NCBI RefSeq assembly: GCF_047663525.1
Contig: NC_092589.1
Coordinates: forward strand, 29,695,001-29,759,000
Direction of reading: 5' to 3'
DNA length: 64,000 nt
Source of the DNA: Anas platyrhynchos
Taxonomy: Eukaryota > Chordata > Aves > Anseriformes > Anatidae
How positions within the stretch are numbered: the first letter of the stretch is position 1; the number at the start of each line of letters is the position of its first letter. The position numbers and the translations under genes are program-made. Below, one piece after another: positions 52,501 to 64,000 of this stretch. The notes below the pieces were generated by a model. The model made no database searches. It was not told the DNA's origin and saw nothing but the letters and a program-made list of their open reading frames with translations.

Positions 52501-55500
52501 GCTACAGGTAGAGTTATAATGCTTTGATTTTGAAAGATTCTAGGAATCAAGAATGCCCTAAAAACTTCTTAATTTAGTTAACCGGTATTGTTATCATATG
52601 AGGAAATGACGAAAAAGTTGTTATATATGGGGTAGAAATAGCAGCTAAAAATAACGTTGAATCTTAAGACAAAAGGTAAGGTTAGTGAAAATCCAGACCA
52701 TAGCTGTCCTGTTTATTCTTCTCATTTAAAATTTAAGAACCAGGCCTGTCACAGAAACCATTCATGTGACATGTGATTTAAGTAGAATAGTTGGCAAATC
52801 AGCTCTCAGCTGATAATCGTTCACTTGTGGTCACTGTGTCTTAAATGAATGCAGAGATTGAGGTCAATTACCATCGAAGTTTATACCATGAACATACTTT
52901 TTAGCAAACCTTTCTTAGAAAAAATAAGTCATTGTAATAAATGAATGCCATTGTCTGATAGAGAAACAAAAAAAACTTTGGTTAGTTCCCATCTCACCTT
53001 TTTTCTCCAATCAAGACTATTTCATATCAGTTGATGTTAATTTTAGTATATTAGTAGTTTTATTAGCAAATGCAATCATTTTCAATGTTTACTTGGATTG
53101 AAGTGGACACTTCTAACAACTGTCTAGTTACAATTAAACATCAGCATTGATTTCTAAATTATTTCTAGAGTTAATATAGACAACACTAACTTCTGAGATT
53201 GATTGCTATCTGCAGGAAACATTTTTGTTTAGTAGCGCTTTTTGTTTGGTTGGTTTAAAAATAAAAAACAAATACTGTTCTCCTGATCTAGAGTTGCGAA
53301 GTAAAGTAGGGACTAGTTACTGGTCTAAAAAGCTAATCAAAACTAAGCTGGATTGCCTTGTCTAATATTATATGAAAGTTCAGGGACTTCAAAAAATAAG
53401 CTAATATTTGTTTTGGCTTAAAAGCCTAGTTCTTGGAGGTCAGTCACAGTGAGAACATCCATCTTCTTGCTAAACTATAAAAGTGATATAATTTTGGAGG
53501 TTTCTGTGGTTGGCCTAATTTTCTCTTGGTTTCCTGTGTCTGGCATGCACATTTTGCCAATGCCGGAGTTGTGAAGTGGTATCACCCGTAAATGGCCATT
53601 GGAAGGTCTGTGCTCATGTGAAGCTGAGTCTGCTCTTTTACCACTTTCTGACAGGCTCACAGATCTGAGTGTGGAACTTGGTCATGGTGGAATGATTATA
53701 ACTTCAATTTTTAATACAGAGAGAGGTTTGTATTAAACTGGAATGTAAAGGGCATTTTCAGTCTTTTTCAGAAATGTCCTGGTAAGTGGTTTGTGTTAAT
53801 GGATTCTTGGATTGCAGTTAGGTATGCATACATCTAGTACGTTGGAAATAAGCCATATGAATTTCATGAAAGTAGCAGATAAACAAGGGTATTGTTGGTG
53901 GGGAGTGTGGGGAGGAAGAAGAATTAGAATCGAGTATTTTACCTTTTAGGGACTATCAGCAGCCCAGCACTGTTGAAAGGATAGGTACAGCCTGACTTGT
54001 TTTCCTCTACCTAGTCCATTGCAAAATGACTACATTCAAGAAAAAGAGCTTTTTAAAAAATATTTTTTATTCTAAACCTCCAAGATAGCAGATAGCAACG
54101 TGGATCTGACTCCTCCATTAAGCTGACCATCATCTTAAGTCTTTCTGATCGGGCTACCTCATTACTCAGTAGATGCCTGTCTTCTGACTTCTTAAGCATT
54201 GTTAAGATGCAGGAAGGAAGAATAAGCCAGGAGTAGCTTCAGCGGGTAAAAGCAAATGATCCCTACAATGACAACACAACCCTTTTTCTTTTGGGCTGCT
54301 ATTCAGATGATCTCTGCAGTGGTCCAGTTGGATAGGTAGGAAATCAGATGTGAAAGAAAGCAACGAACACCACCATTGTGAAGAGACTAGTCTATGGTAG
54401 AAAAATGCAGATTTTCTTGTAGTTTTAGAAAACCATATGTCTGTGGATCTGAAGCAAATTTTTCCCCCAAATGAATAGGATTCTTCACAAAGATTGTATC
54501 AGACCTTCATAGCACTCCAACCTTCTCATATTATCTAATATTAAATTGATTTTCATGGGTTTTAGCTCCATTTTTGGAGCATACTTCAATATGCTACATA
54601 ATATCAGTTCACTTTAATCTACATTATTTTTCACAGCAGCGTAACACTACCTTGTGGATTAATTTCTATTTATTTCCTAAACCCTAATCCTCTTTCTTTA
54701 GGAAATCTGCTGTTACAACCAAGGAGCATCCCTTGTCAATGTCAGTAAGGGTTAAACAATATGAAGCCATAAATGGAACAACCATAATTTCTGTTTCTGT
54801 GAGAGATATTTTGGCACTGGGAGGGGGGGGGGCAAGAACTGTTTCTGATTCAAAATACAATACTCCTATTTCAAAAAGCACTTGAATTGTGTTTCAGAAT
54901 ACGCTATTGGATTTTGTTTGCTTATTTGATTTACCCATTGTAATAGCTGAGTATTTTTTCTTTATTTTCTGTATTACAGGGTAAATGAGCTACATTCCCT
55001 GCATTTTTCACCAATCTAAAGTCAACATAGGGCCATATCACAATGAGAAAAGAATTGAATGTAACAGGGCTCTTGTGACCACTTTTCCCAGGGGGAAGGC
55101 TTGTAGCCAGGAGACTGAATTATGCATTGCAGACAGGTACTGCTGCTGGAATTACGGAGGAGATGAATGTTACGACTCTAATAAGGAATTTTAACTTATG
55201 GATCATGTGGTCAGAGCTGCATGACTAGACTGGAGATTCTACTGTGTGTCTTCGCTAACATGTTCTACCACAACCAGCTGTCTTCTAGGAAGATTCAAAC
55301 TAGGGAATTTACTGTTTCATATAACTTGTGTAATTCAGTGGCTAGAAGTACTTAATTTATTATGTAGGTAAACTGCTGTTAAAAATTAATAAAAATTATG
55401 CTTTGGTATTGGGAGAGTGCAACAATGCTTGGCTTAGAGAGGCAGGCTGCAAACCCAGGAGTAACTAGCTAAGTTGATGTAATTTCTCTCATTTATTTAC

Positions 55501-57240
55501 TATTTTGGTCTTAATTAGCTGATGCTGCATTATTGAAAACACGCTATAATACACATAACTTTAAATGTATGTAACTTTAGATGACAAAAGAAAAGTGGGA
55601 CTGCAAGTGAAATCTTTCTTCACTACAGCAGAGGAAAGCTGGAATAAGTATTCTTAAAATGATTGTTTCACTCTATACTAATAATGCTAAAGAAATTTAC
55701 ATCTTGAAAGAGAAGTAATGGAAGTTAATATAAGTTCAATAGTAGTGGTTTTTTTGCATAGACTATAAATAACGCAGTCAGCAGACTAACTTCAATTCTG
55801 GATCAGTAAGATTAGAATAAAAATCTGTACCCTGGGGAATTACAGAAATCTTCTGTCGACTGTATCAAAGGAATACCGAACAACTATTCACTTCAGGGAA
55901 ATTGCTATTAAGATTACAGACATACATGACTCTTCAAGACAATTTTGTGAATTGTTTTTCACCACTTGTCACTGCTGGTTTAAAAGGTAGATAGAAGCAA
56001 AAGAAATTTTGATGTTTTAATTTATAAATAAATGAAAATGGGGGCTAGGGCAAAGAAAGGAAACCTATACAGCAGCTTTCTGTTTTTCCTGCTGAGGAAA
56101 TACTGGATGGCAGCCAAATTGTAAAGTATTTTATCTATAGTTGTTGTAAAACTTCGGCCACCACAACTTATCTATGTTACCTAAAGCTTTTGTGTGTGTT
56201 AAACAGTTGTTTAACAAAAATTGCTTTTCTGAGAGTACGTGAAGGTCGAACTGTTATAAATATGGTGGGGGGTTCTCTGCATTTTGATTCAGCTAAGCAC
56301 TGACGCTAGGTGTGCTTCTAAATTTAATTCTTTTCCTTAAAACCAATTGAAACTTGACTTGAGAAAACTGAGCAGAACAGAGGAAGATAATTTTATTGCA
56401 TCCCTGAAGCCAGTGTCTCAAAATCAATGGTGTAATCCACTTTAACATGAAGCTAACTGACTCTTGGTCTTTTTCTATTGTCAAACAGAAATTCATCCAA
56501 CAACAAACAGGAAGAAAGAAGTTTGGTTTGGAAGCAAAACAAGAACATTTTTCTGAAATAGCTGCTGAAAGACAAGGAAATACAAGATAGTTAAGTCATT
56601 TGCTCAGGGCATGCAAGAAATCTGTGGAAGAATAAGCAGTAAGTCATCGAAGATTAGGACACTACCTTCTCTCACACCAGGCAAAAATTGTATGCTTTCA
56701 GTTTTTCTATAAAGTGAAACAAAAAAAATTGGTAGCAAAAACTATTGAAGTTTTCCAAAAATCCTCTTGGTAAAATATAATACAATGTAAGGCAACACAA
56801 TGAAGTAAGTTTGTCAATTATTAAAATAAATATTTACAGTGCTTCAAGATCATTCTGCCAGACCTATCAATAGTTTAAAAAAAAAATTGCTTCCTATATA
56901 ATCTTAGAGTTAATGGTGACATCCAGGTTGATGATAACTTAAAGTACTTTAACAAAACCAGTGTTTCAACTTAAAGGTGGATAAAGGTAACTGAACACTT
57001 TGTAGCAGTGTGCATATCTTAGAAGGCATCAGAGCTCTCATGTTCTTTGTAGGCAAAAATCTCAAATCTATTTCACTACCTGTGTCTAGAAATCCTATTA
57101 TGTTTTAACAAAACACAAAATGCCACCATACATCCCTGGAAAACATGTGTGACTACTTACTGAGTATTACCATGTTTAAACAAAACTAAGTGATCCTGGA
57201 GCACAAATGTTCTACACAGCATGTGTAAAGTAATTCTTCC
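49581..57240. other. Long AT-rich intergenic stretch, no gene recognised
   Basis: No exon with a recognisable product and no clear repeat family was seen on either strand. It contains an A-rich run near 50700 and a G run near 54822. An acceptor-like site before 54980 is followed by a 69-codon open frame with no family resemblance. Confidence 0.4.
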
Positions 57241-57460
57241 ACTGCCCTTGACACTGGTAAGCCTTGGAGTACTGTTTTGGGCACCATAATTCAAGAAAAA
57301 ATGTAGACTTACTGGAGACAATCCAGAATGGAGTAAGAAGAATGAGCAACAGTCTGGAGGGAGCAGAAGGGAGGATGGAAGGAATTGGCATTGTTTAGTC
57401 TAGAGAGGAGAAAACTGAAGAAAGATGGGACGACAGTCTATAACTGTGAAGTGTGTTACT
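57241..57460 (+). mobile_element. Old CR1 fragment
   Basis: Plus-strand sequence resembles the CR1 ORF2 C-terminal region at DNA level (TTGGGCACCATAATTC, then GGAGACAATCCAGAATGGAG and TAGTCTAGAGAGGAGAAAACT). It matches the order seen in the younger copy at 21100-21260 but is heavily diverged and has no open frame. Confidence 0.7.
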
Positions 57461-58224
57461 GCAAAGCAGAAAATATAAACCATAGATAGCAAAAAGAAAA
57501 GATGGAAAAAAAAAGGTAGCAGAGGAAATTGAATGGTATCACTAGAAGTAACTATCCTTTGATAGATTAGTTAAGGGTATTCTGTGTAAAAATTTTCTGG
57601 CTAAACTTGGTTTTAAGTTTGGCAGATATTTGCATTTAGTATTTAAAGTTGTGAAGCACAAGTAAGCTCTGTACATAAATTCTAAGTCCATTCTAAAAAC
57701 TTATCAATAAACTCACTAGGATCTCTTGATTTTATATTAAACAAGCTTCTGCAATAGATCATGCCCACTTGAGTTGATGGGATTCTAATTCCTGAATGCA
57801 ACTGAGTTGAAACTGAATATAATCTGTACCACTATTATAACTTTTTATGTGGATTTTAATTTAATTTGTCATACCAACAGAAAAATTTCAGGGTTATAAT
57901 GGTTCAATCTCAACTTCACATTGAGTTCTGCCTTTGTGTGGGCTACTGAGTAGAAGCATGGATTTTGCTCACAGCTAAAGTTAATTCTGTGTACAATCTG
58001 GGCCTTTTTCTAGTCTTACTCTGATAATATTTTTAGAATATTAATGGGTTTAGAGACTTTCAAGCCATAGCTTTTAAGTTGTTCTGAATCTTTCTGTGCT
58101 TAATGAGGAAATTTGTTTCCTTTTTATATCCATCTTAAGCAATTCTGACTGTTTTGAAGAAAAGTTTTCAGTCTTATCTTCTTGCTCCTTTATATAGAAT
58201 AAATGGGCAATCTGTGCAATCCCT

Positions 58225-58697
58225 AAACATGAGTGCAGACTGGGTGAAAAACTCATTGAGAGCATCCTGGCAGAGAAGGGCTTGGAGGTTCTGGTAGACG
58301 AAAAGATCAACATGAGCTGGCAGTGCATGCTTGCAGCCCAGAAGGCCAACTGCATCCTGGGCTGCATTAGAAAAGGAGTGGCCAGCAGGTCAAGGGAGGT
58401 GATTGTCCCCCTCTGTTCTGCTGTTGTGAGATCCCACATGGAGTTCTGCATCCAGGTCTGGGGTGCCCAGCACAAGAAGGATGTTGATTCTCCTTTTTAG
58501 CTGAGGCAGGTAATTTTTGGGTGGTGAGGCACTGGAACAGGTTGTCCATAGAGGCTGTGGATGCCCCATCCCTGGAGGTGTTCAAGACCAGGTTAGCTGA
58601 GGCCCTGAGCAACCTGATTTAGTGGGTGGCATCCCTGCCTGTGGCAGGTGGGTTGGAACTAGGTAAACTTTGAGGTCCCTTCCAGCATGAGCCATTC
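58225..58697 (+). mobile_element. CR1 3' end with internal deletion
   Basis: Plus-strand CR1 begins near ORF2 codons for [18 protein letters not shown], then [16 protein letters not shown]. At about 58490 it jumps to the last part of ORF2 (RHWNRLS-type sequence as DNA: GGTGAGGCACTGGAACAGG). The 3' UTR has GGTGGGTTGGAACTAGG and GAGGTCCCTTCCAGCATGAG. The middle segment present in other copies (EKRRLRGDL region) is missing. Confidence 0.88.
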
Positions 58698-60303
58698 AAA
58701 ATATCTGTTGTAACTATAAGCAACCTATCAGCAATCCAAGAGATACGTGTAGGTACATTATTATCAAGCAAAATCTGATAAACTGTATATACCAGGAAAG
58801 AAGAGACTAAAGGATGCTTTAGACTTCTTAACTGAAACAGTAGAACTTTCTTCTTCCTATGTGGAGAGGAATTCTTAGTATTTATATTACTCACATTTAT
58901 TTTATTTATGCTTTTAGAGACCCACTATCTATGAAGAAATGATTTACCTGTGATTCACAAATACATCCTTCTCAGAGAAGATGAACAAGCTGAGCTTTCC
59001 TTTTCACAGTGCTCCTAGACACCTTGGCAATTATATCAGCAATGAAACCTGGCTATAGCACAATTATGGGTCTCTGCAATGGGTTACAGAGTCAGAAAGG
59101 AATCATATAAACATAAATGTCCAAAAACATTTCTTCATAAGGATAACTATAAACTTACCCTTACTCACCTTTTAGTAGACTTAGGAAAGCCATTGCCTCT
59201 CTTAACGTATTTTAGGTTGTACACCAGAAAAGCTAGAATGAGGGGAATCAAATAATAGTATGTGTAAAAGGAAGCAAAGAGGGTGTCCAACCAATTAGAA
59301 TAACTCACCACAAACCCATTTCTAAGTCCAGGAGTAAACAGTCATCCCATTATCCTTCTCTCCTGGCCTTGACAGTTTTGCCTGTATATAACTTTGGGTG
59401 ATAAAACAATATTCTTGGGAAACCGATGCATTTCTGCAAGAAAGTGAAGATGCACTTGTATTCTGCACAACGCTAAATGAATGGATGATGCACGAGAATG
59501 CATCAGTCCCGTGAGTTATATGTCTTAGCCTACATCATCCGCAGTATAACTTACAAAACTGGTTCTACACATGAGATGCATACCTATTACTATCCTAATA
59601 TAGCTTTGGTTGAAAATATCTCAACATTCCTCAGCTATGCCTGCAGGAGAATGAACACAAAAAATGTTAATTCTCCCACATTTATATCTGTTGTGAAATG
59701 CTGGCACACTCTAGCAGTCAGCATTAATACTTTATTTGGCTTTGTGGGTGTCTTTTCTAAATGCCAGCAAATGAAAAGTGGAAAATTTCCATCTCCCATA
59801 CTTGATATGGATTTCAGATGTAAATGTGTATATATCTGTCACTGTGTTGGAGATGGAGAGGTTGAAATAACCTTAGACTATAATTCATAAATACCTGTAG
59901 ATCAACCTCTAGATATGCATATGTATAACTTATTTTGCCTGTATTCCATTCTTGGACAACTACATAGATATGCATGCACAAGACAAGTTGATTTCCAGTG
60001 GTTTCTATAATGCCACCTAAGTCATATGTAATGAATTTTAAGCATCAAGAAAAACACTGTAATGTAATTATAAAGAAAACAAAGATGACTTCTGAAGGGA
60101 TGTAATGCAGTGTATTTTCATGTACATGATAAACTATTTCAAAGAAATGACTAGCCAGTGAGATCACTCAGTTGGCTCCACTTTCTGCTTTTCCAAAAAT
60201 AATGTGACATTGTGCATTGAGAGGACTATTCCAGTTGTGCTGCAGGAGAATCCATTACTTATCATAGATTTCTTATGAAAAATATTTTATTTTTTTTTTT
60301 TAG
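58698..60303. other. Intergenic stretch, no gene recognised
   Basis: A 130-codon plus-strand open frame at 59498-59890 shows no family resemblance or splice context and is probably chance. No repeat was recognised. Confidence 0.4.
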
Positions 60304-60528
60304 TACAGACAAAATGTTTGGACTTAGGACTGTGGGAAGCCAGGCATCAGAGTGGCCAGCTGTTCCCCCTTTAATCCTAGGATTGGCCTGTATCCTGAGC
60401 AGCTGCAGGAACTGGAGACTTTTAATGTTGTTCAAAGCTACCTTAGCTTTTCCTATCAGCCTTGTCTTGAACCTGGCTGGACTGGACCAGAGATCCTGTC
60501 TCAAAAAGTCTCTCACTGCTATTGTCAG
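60304..60528 (+). other. Exon-like block of unknown gene
   Basis: 225 bases lie between a very strong acceptor (T-rich run then TAG) and a donor (CAG, GTAAAA). G+C content is higher than in the surroundings. One plus-strand frame is open across it and is hydrophobic (PLILGLACILSSCRNWRLLM), and a second plus frame and a minus frame are also mostly open, so coding sense is uncertain. It could be an exon of a non-coding RNA. Confidence 0.25.
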
Positions 60529-60944
60529 GTAAAACAACCTCTGGAAAGTATAGTAAGAATATTTGATTATTTGCTGGTCTTTCTTATTTGTATTCATGTG
60601 GTTTGCAAGTGGATCCATTTTACTGCAAAACAGTTAAATCTGGCAAATTTCAGTCAGAAACATTTTATTTTTTTTTCCCTAGTGATTACTCTTCTCAAAC
60701 AAAAGCTCATTTTTAATTGTTCCATGCTTGAAATTCACAAGAAATTTTGATTTGAACAAATAATATTAAGGCTAGGAATTTCAGAAATGTTTAGGGAAGA
60801 GTTGCTGTATTCAACTCTTGAATAAAGCTGGTAATATCTGGCCTCATTAATTCAGAATTCTAAGTTAGTCTTTGTTATGTGGTCACTTTAATCAAGGAGA
60901 TGCCTGTGCTGCTGCCAGAAAAGATTGATCTTTTTTCTTCTTTT

Positions 60945-61500
60945 TCAGTAATCACAGAACCACTGAGTGGTTTGAGTTGGAAGAGACTTTGGAAAATCAC
61001 CCAGTTCCAACTGCCCTGCCACGGGCAGGGCCACCTCCCACCAGACCAGGTTGCCCAAAGCCCCATCCAGCCTGGCCTTGAGCGTTTCCATGGATGGAGC
61101 ATCCACAGCTTCTCTGGGCAACGTGTTCCAGTGCCTCACCACACTCAGAGTAAAAAAATCTCCTAACATCTAATCTAGCCCCCCTCCCTCCCCCAGTTTA
61201 AAGTCATTATCCCTTGTCCTGTCACTACACTCCCTGACAAAGAGTCCCTCCCCAGTTTTTCTGTAGGCTCCCTTCAGGTACTGGAAGACTCCAATAAGGT
61301 CTCCCCGGAGCCTTCTCTTCTTCAGGCTGAACAACCCCAACTCCATCAGCCTGTCTTCAAAGGAGTGATGCTACAGCCCTCTGATCATCACCAGGTACAG
61401 AGGTGAGACCTAGTGGCCTGTAGTTCACTGGGTCTTCCTTTTTTTCCTTTTAAAAAATTAGGGTAATGATTGCCTGTTTCCCTTCTTGTAGTCATTAGGA
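60945..61500 (-). mobile_element. CR1 LINE (minus strand), internally deleted
   Basis: Read on the minus strand, the right part (about 61500-61410) encodes the beginning of CR1 RT (KKGNRQ..., KRKKEDPVNYRPLGLTS). It is joined directly to the end of ORF2 (61387-60990), with [13 protein letters not shown]-type DNA and VVRHWNTLPREAVDAPSMET. The 3' end GTGGTTCTGTGATTACTG lies at about 60945. Most of RT is missing between the two parts. Confidence 0.85.
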
Positions 61501-64000
61501 ACTTTAGACTGCCACAACTTCTACCCCTTTCTCTTTTCCAGTGATCTTTTTTCCTGCTGCTTTTTATGTACTACCCGTAGTTGTAGATACAGGAATCCTT
61601 TGAATCAGGCCAGAGAACATCATCTGTCTGAAAACTAGTATCAAGGAAAGAAGAAAAAAAAAAAAAATGAACAAATGAAAAAGGTTAGTGCTCATAATAT
61701 GCAGCAGGAATGATTTACCAAGGACGGGTAGGTCTGCCCCTGTAGAAAGAGCATTACAGATTTATACTGAACTAAAGTAATGCTGTAACCAAGCTTTTTG
61801 GGATTCAGTGCAAATAGCACGTGGAGGTGAAGAGAGACAACCTAATCAGGGAATGGGAGGAACTATAATAAATCCCAAGCTCAGCAGGAAGATTGCATGC
61901 GATCTCTTTGAAAATTTCATAGTTAAAGATGGAAATGGATACCTGCTATACATGGTACATCAGTAATCAGAGCACCCACAAAAGATATTGGTCATGATAC
62001 ACATCTGCCACTGTTGTTGGAAGTTCTTTTGCTACCAGACCATACACCATCCTGAAGCTGATATAGGGAAGTCCTTCCGTTGTGGCTGAAGGTGCAATAA
62101 CTCTAAAGGAATTGTGTAAAAAGGAAAAATGTAAATTCCAAATAGCCTGGGACAGAGAGCTGGGTGTGAGAAGGAGCACGATGCTATTGTCAGCTTGCTT
62201 GGGTGCTTACCTGGAAAGAGAGACTGCAGTTCTGCTCCATTATGAAGTTTACGTGTTTTACATTAAATAAGATGTAAAGAGAGCAAGAATGAACAGTAGA
62301 TATGAAGAAAATTGAAACCTATTTAGGCTCATACTACCAAAGGCCAAGTATGCATAAATGCTTCCTTACTGCATTTACTTACTGTACCTGGGACATCTTA
62401 AAATTCTAGTTAGATAACATTTAAACTCCATAAGACATATGAAGGAAAACCAGATGGCTATTTTGGGTGAGGGACTGAGATAAAGTTTTAATGATTATTC
62501 CCCTCTGCACCAGCAAAATTGGTATTCAGGCAGGAAGAGAAACAAAAATAGGTCAAAGAAAGGTCAGCAGTTAAATTGGGATGTGTTTGATACTAACTCT
62601 GTAATTAACACACACAAAACCATCCTAATTCTCCCTATTAGAGTTTGTAACCTAGTCTGGGAAAGTTCATTCTGCATCAGTTTGGATATGTATTTTTTAA
62701 TTTGAGTCACTTTTTCTATCACATTAATGCACTCCTGACATGTGTGATTTTATTTATGCTATGTAACCAAGTCAGTGTTCTTATTACCCTGTTGTATATC
62801 CCATGTCACCTTTGCAGGAGGGATGATTCATCTCAACAGGCTTATCTAGTGAAAGTCTTTAAATAACTGTGTGTGAAACATATGGTTCAAGACCAAAAAC
62901 ATTTTGAGAGTGGAATAAAGCCAGGAATAGCAGCTGTTGCTAATTCAGTATAGTGAGATTTGATAGAGGGCAAACCAAAGCAAACTTTAATCTCCAAGAA
63001 TCTTCGAGCTTACAGACTCAAGTTAAAAATACAGGACTACAATCCAATTTACTACATTTAGGTTAAAATTGACTCGTCTTTTCTACCATAGCTCTGTTAA
63101 AACACTTTGCTTTATAAGTAGGACAAAGTTTCTGCATGTAGGCAGAGACAGCTGGGAGTTATCTAGAAGATTCAGAAAAGAGGAAAGATGTCAGGGAGGA
63201 GCTGCTGATTTATTTCAATCTATTCTGATGATTTATTTCTGGGGGCTTAAGCTGCAAGTCAGAGCAGGTGAGACAAGGGTTTGTTCCACTATAACAAGTC
63301 CAAGCTCTTGTGCATTTTGTCCATTTGGGGGAATCTGATGCCATGAGAGAAAGATATGTGTTTAAAAGTAGCAAGAATATTATAGCAAGAAATTTGTAGG
63401 TGGGAATGGAACAGATGTTCAGGTGAACATATCAGGAACTGCGATTGTAGTTAAGAAGAACTTACAGCTATGAGAGTGGTGGACCAGAACTTCATGGGGA
63501 AAGCTGTTTCAGAGACAAATTGTTTTCTGGTTCTACTTGTTAAGGGTGAAAATCCTCCTTACTGTACTCTGTCTTGTGCTTCTTCTCTACAGCAGTACCT
63601 GTGAGTAGTTTAGTAGTAAAGCCAGATTAGTTTGAATGGTCTAGGGATGCAAGAAACACTCTTGCATAATGAATATCGAAGCATAGTACTTGTCTTCTAA
63701 TCTCTTCATTAGTTTTCCTCCAGTGCCACGATGATCTTAATGCTTCTTTGCTTTAGCTGATGGTGCTACAACTCGTGAGGAGTTCAGACAATGTGACTGT
63801 AAGATCTGTAAACCATGCTGAAACTGACGGGCAGAGAAAAGACAACTGAGCATAGGGCGGTGACTCTGTGGACTTGTATGTCTAAAAAGTTCCGAGGAGC
63901 ATGGCAGTGAGAAGACTATAAAGCCAGGATTGTCATGAATGGGCAAAGACTACATTTTCCCTTGGACAGGTTATATTTGCTATTTTTTTGTCCAAAAGAG
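61501..64000. other. Intergenic stretch, no gene recognised
   Basis: No coding exon or repeat family was recognised on either strand. A short minus-strand segment near 62000 recalls ATG8/LC3 proteins over about ten residues only and was not accepted. Confidence 0.4.

Noticed and set aside
54985-55194. 69-codon frame after an acceptor-like site, Cys-rich end
   Set aside because: No donor, no signal peptide and no recognisable family; treated as chance.
59498-59890. 130-codon plus-strand open frame
   Set aside because: No motif, no splice context, AT-rich composition; likely chance.
61967-62179. Minus-strand segment recalling MAP1LC3C (TTVADVYHD-like)
   Set aside because: MAP1LC3C is a neighbour of EXO1 in mammals, but the likeness covers about ten residues and the highly conserved following segment of ATG8 proteins is absent.

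Overview
The window looks like nuclear DNA of a bird, probably a landfowl. The reasons are a vertebrate intron-exon gene (EXO1), several CR1 LINE copies with the typical avian CR1 3' end, an avian-type endogenous retrovirus, and short AT-rich introns. No prokaryotic operon, CRISPR array, tRNA or rRNA was seen. The species call is an inference from repeat types and protein similarity.

Layout. (1) Positions 1642-14696, + strand: at least seven exon-like blocks encode WD40-type sequence. Position and strand (just upstream of EXO1, same direction) suggest WDR64. Splice phases and reading frames are broken at two or three places and several expected blades were not found, so this copy is probably a decaying gene. 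(2) Positions 14820-16530, - strand: remains of a betaretrovirus-like provirus (gag CA, two zinc knuckles, dUTPase, start of RT, integrase piece) interrupted by a polypyrimidine/polypurine tract. (3) Positions 17309-18308, - strand: an intact coding exon of 316 codons for a cysteine-containing, probably secreted protein of the N-formylglutamate amidohydrolase (FGase/HutG) type. This is the most unusual gene of the window. (4) A young CR1 3' end at 20955-21592. (5) A CpG island at about 25780-26340 and the complete EXO1 gene, 13 coding exons from 26123 to 44136. They splice to an uninterrupted 808-residue exonuclease 1 with all catalytic acidic residues, the MLH1-binding (SRFF) motif and a PCNA-type box. 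(6) Positions 44.1-64 kb: no gene recognised. It holds a head-to-head rearranged CR1 (47.65-49.56 kb), an old CR1 (57.25 kb), a CR1 3' end (58.2-58.7 kb), an internally deleted minus-strand CR1 (60.95-61.5 kb) and one exon-like block without an assignable gene.

The genes do not form a pathway. EXO1 is a mismatch-repair and recombination nuclease, WDR64-like sequence belongs to a family of unclear function, and the FGase-like enzyme is predicted to act outside the cell. No previously undescribed multi-gene system is evident. The best candidates for new biology are the secreted FGase-like gene and the decay of the WD40 gene beside it.
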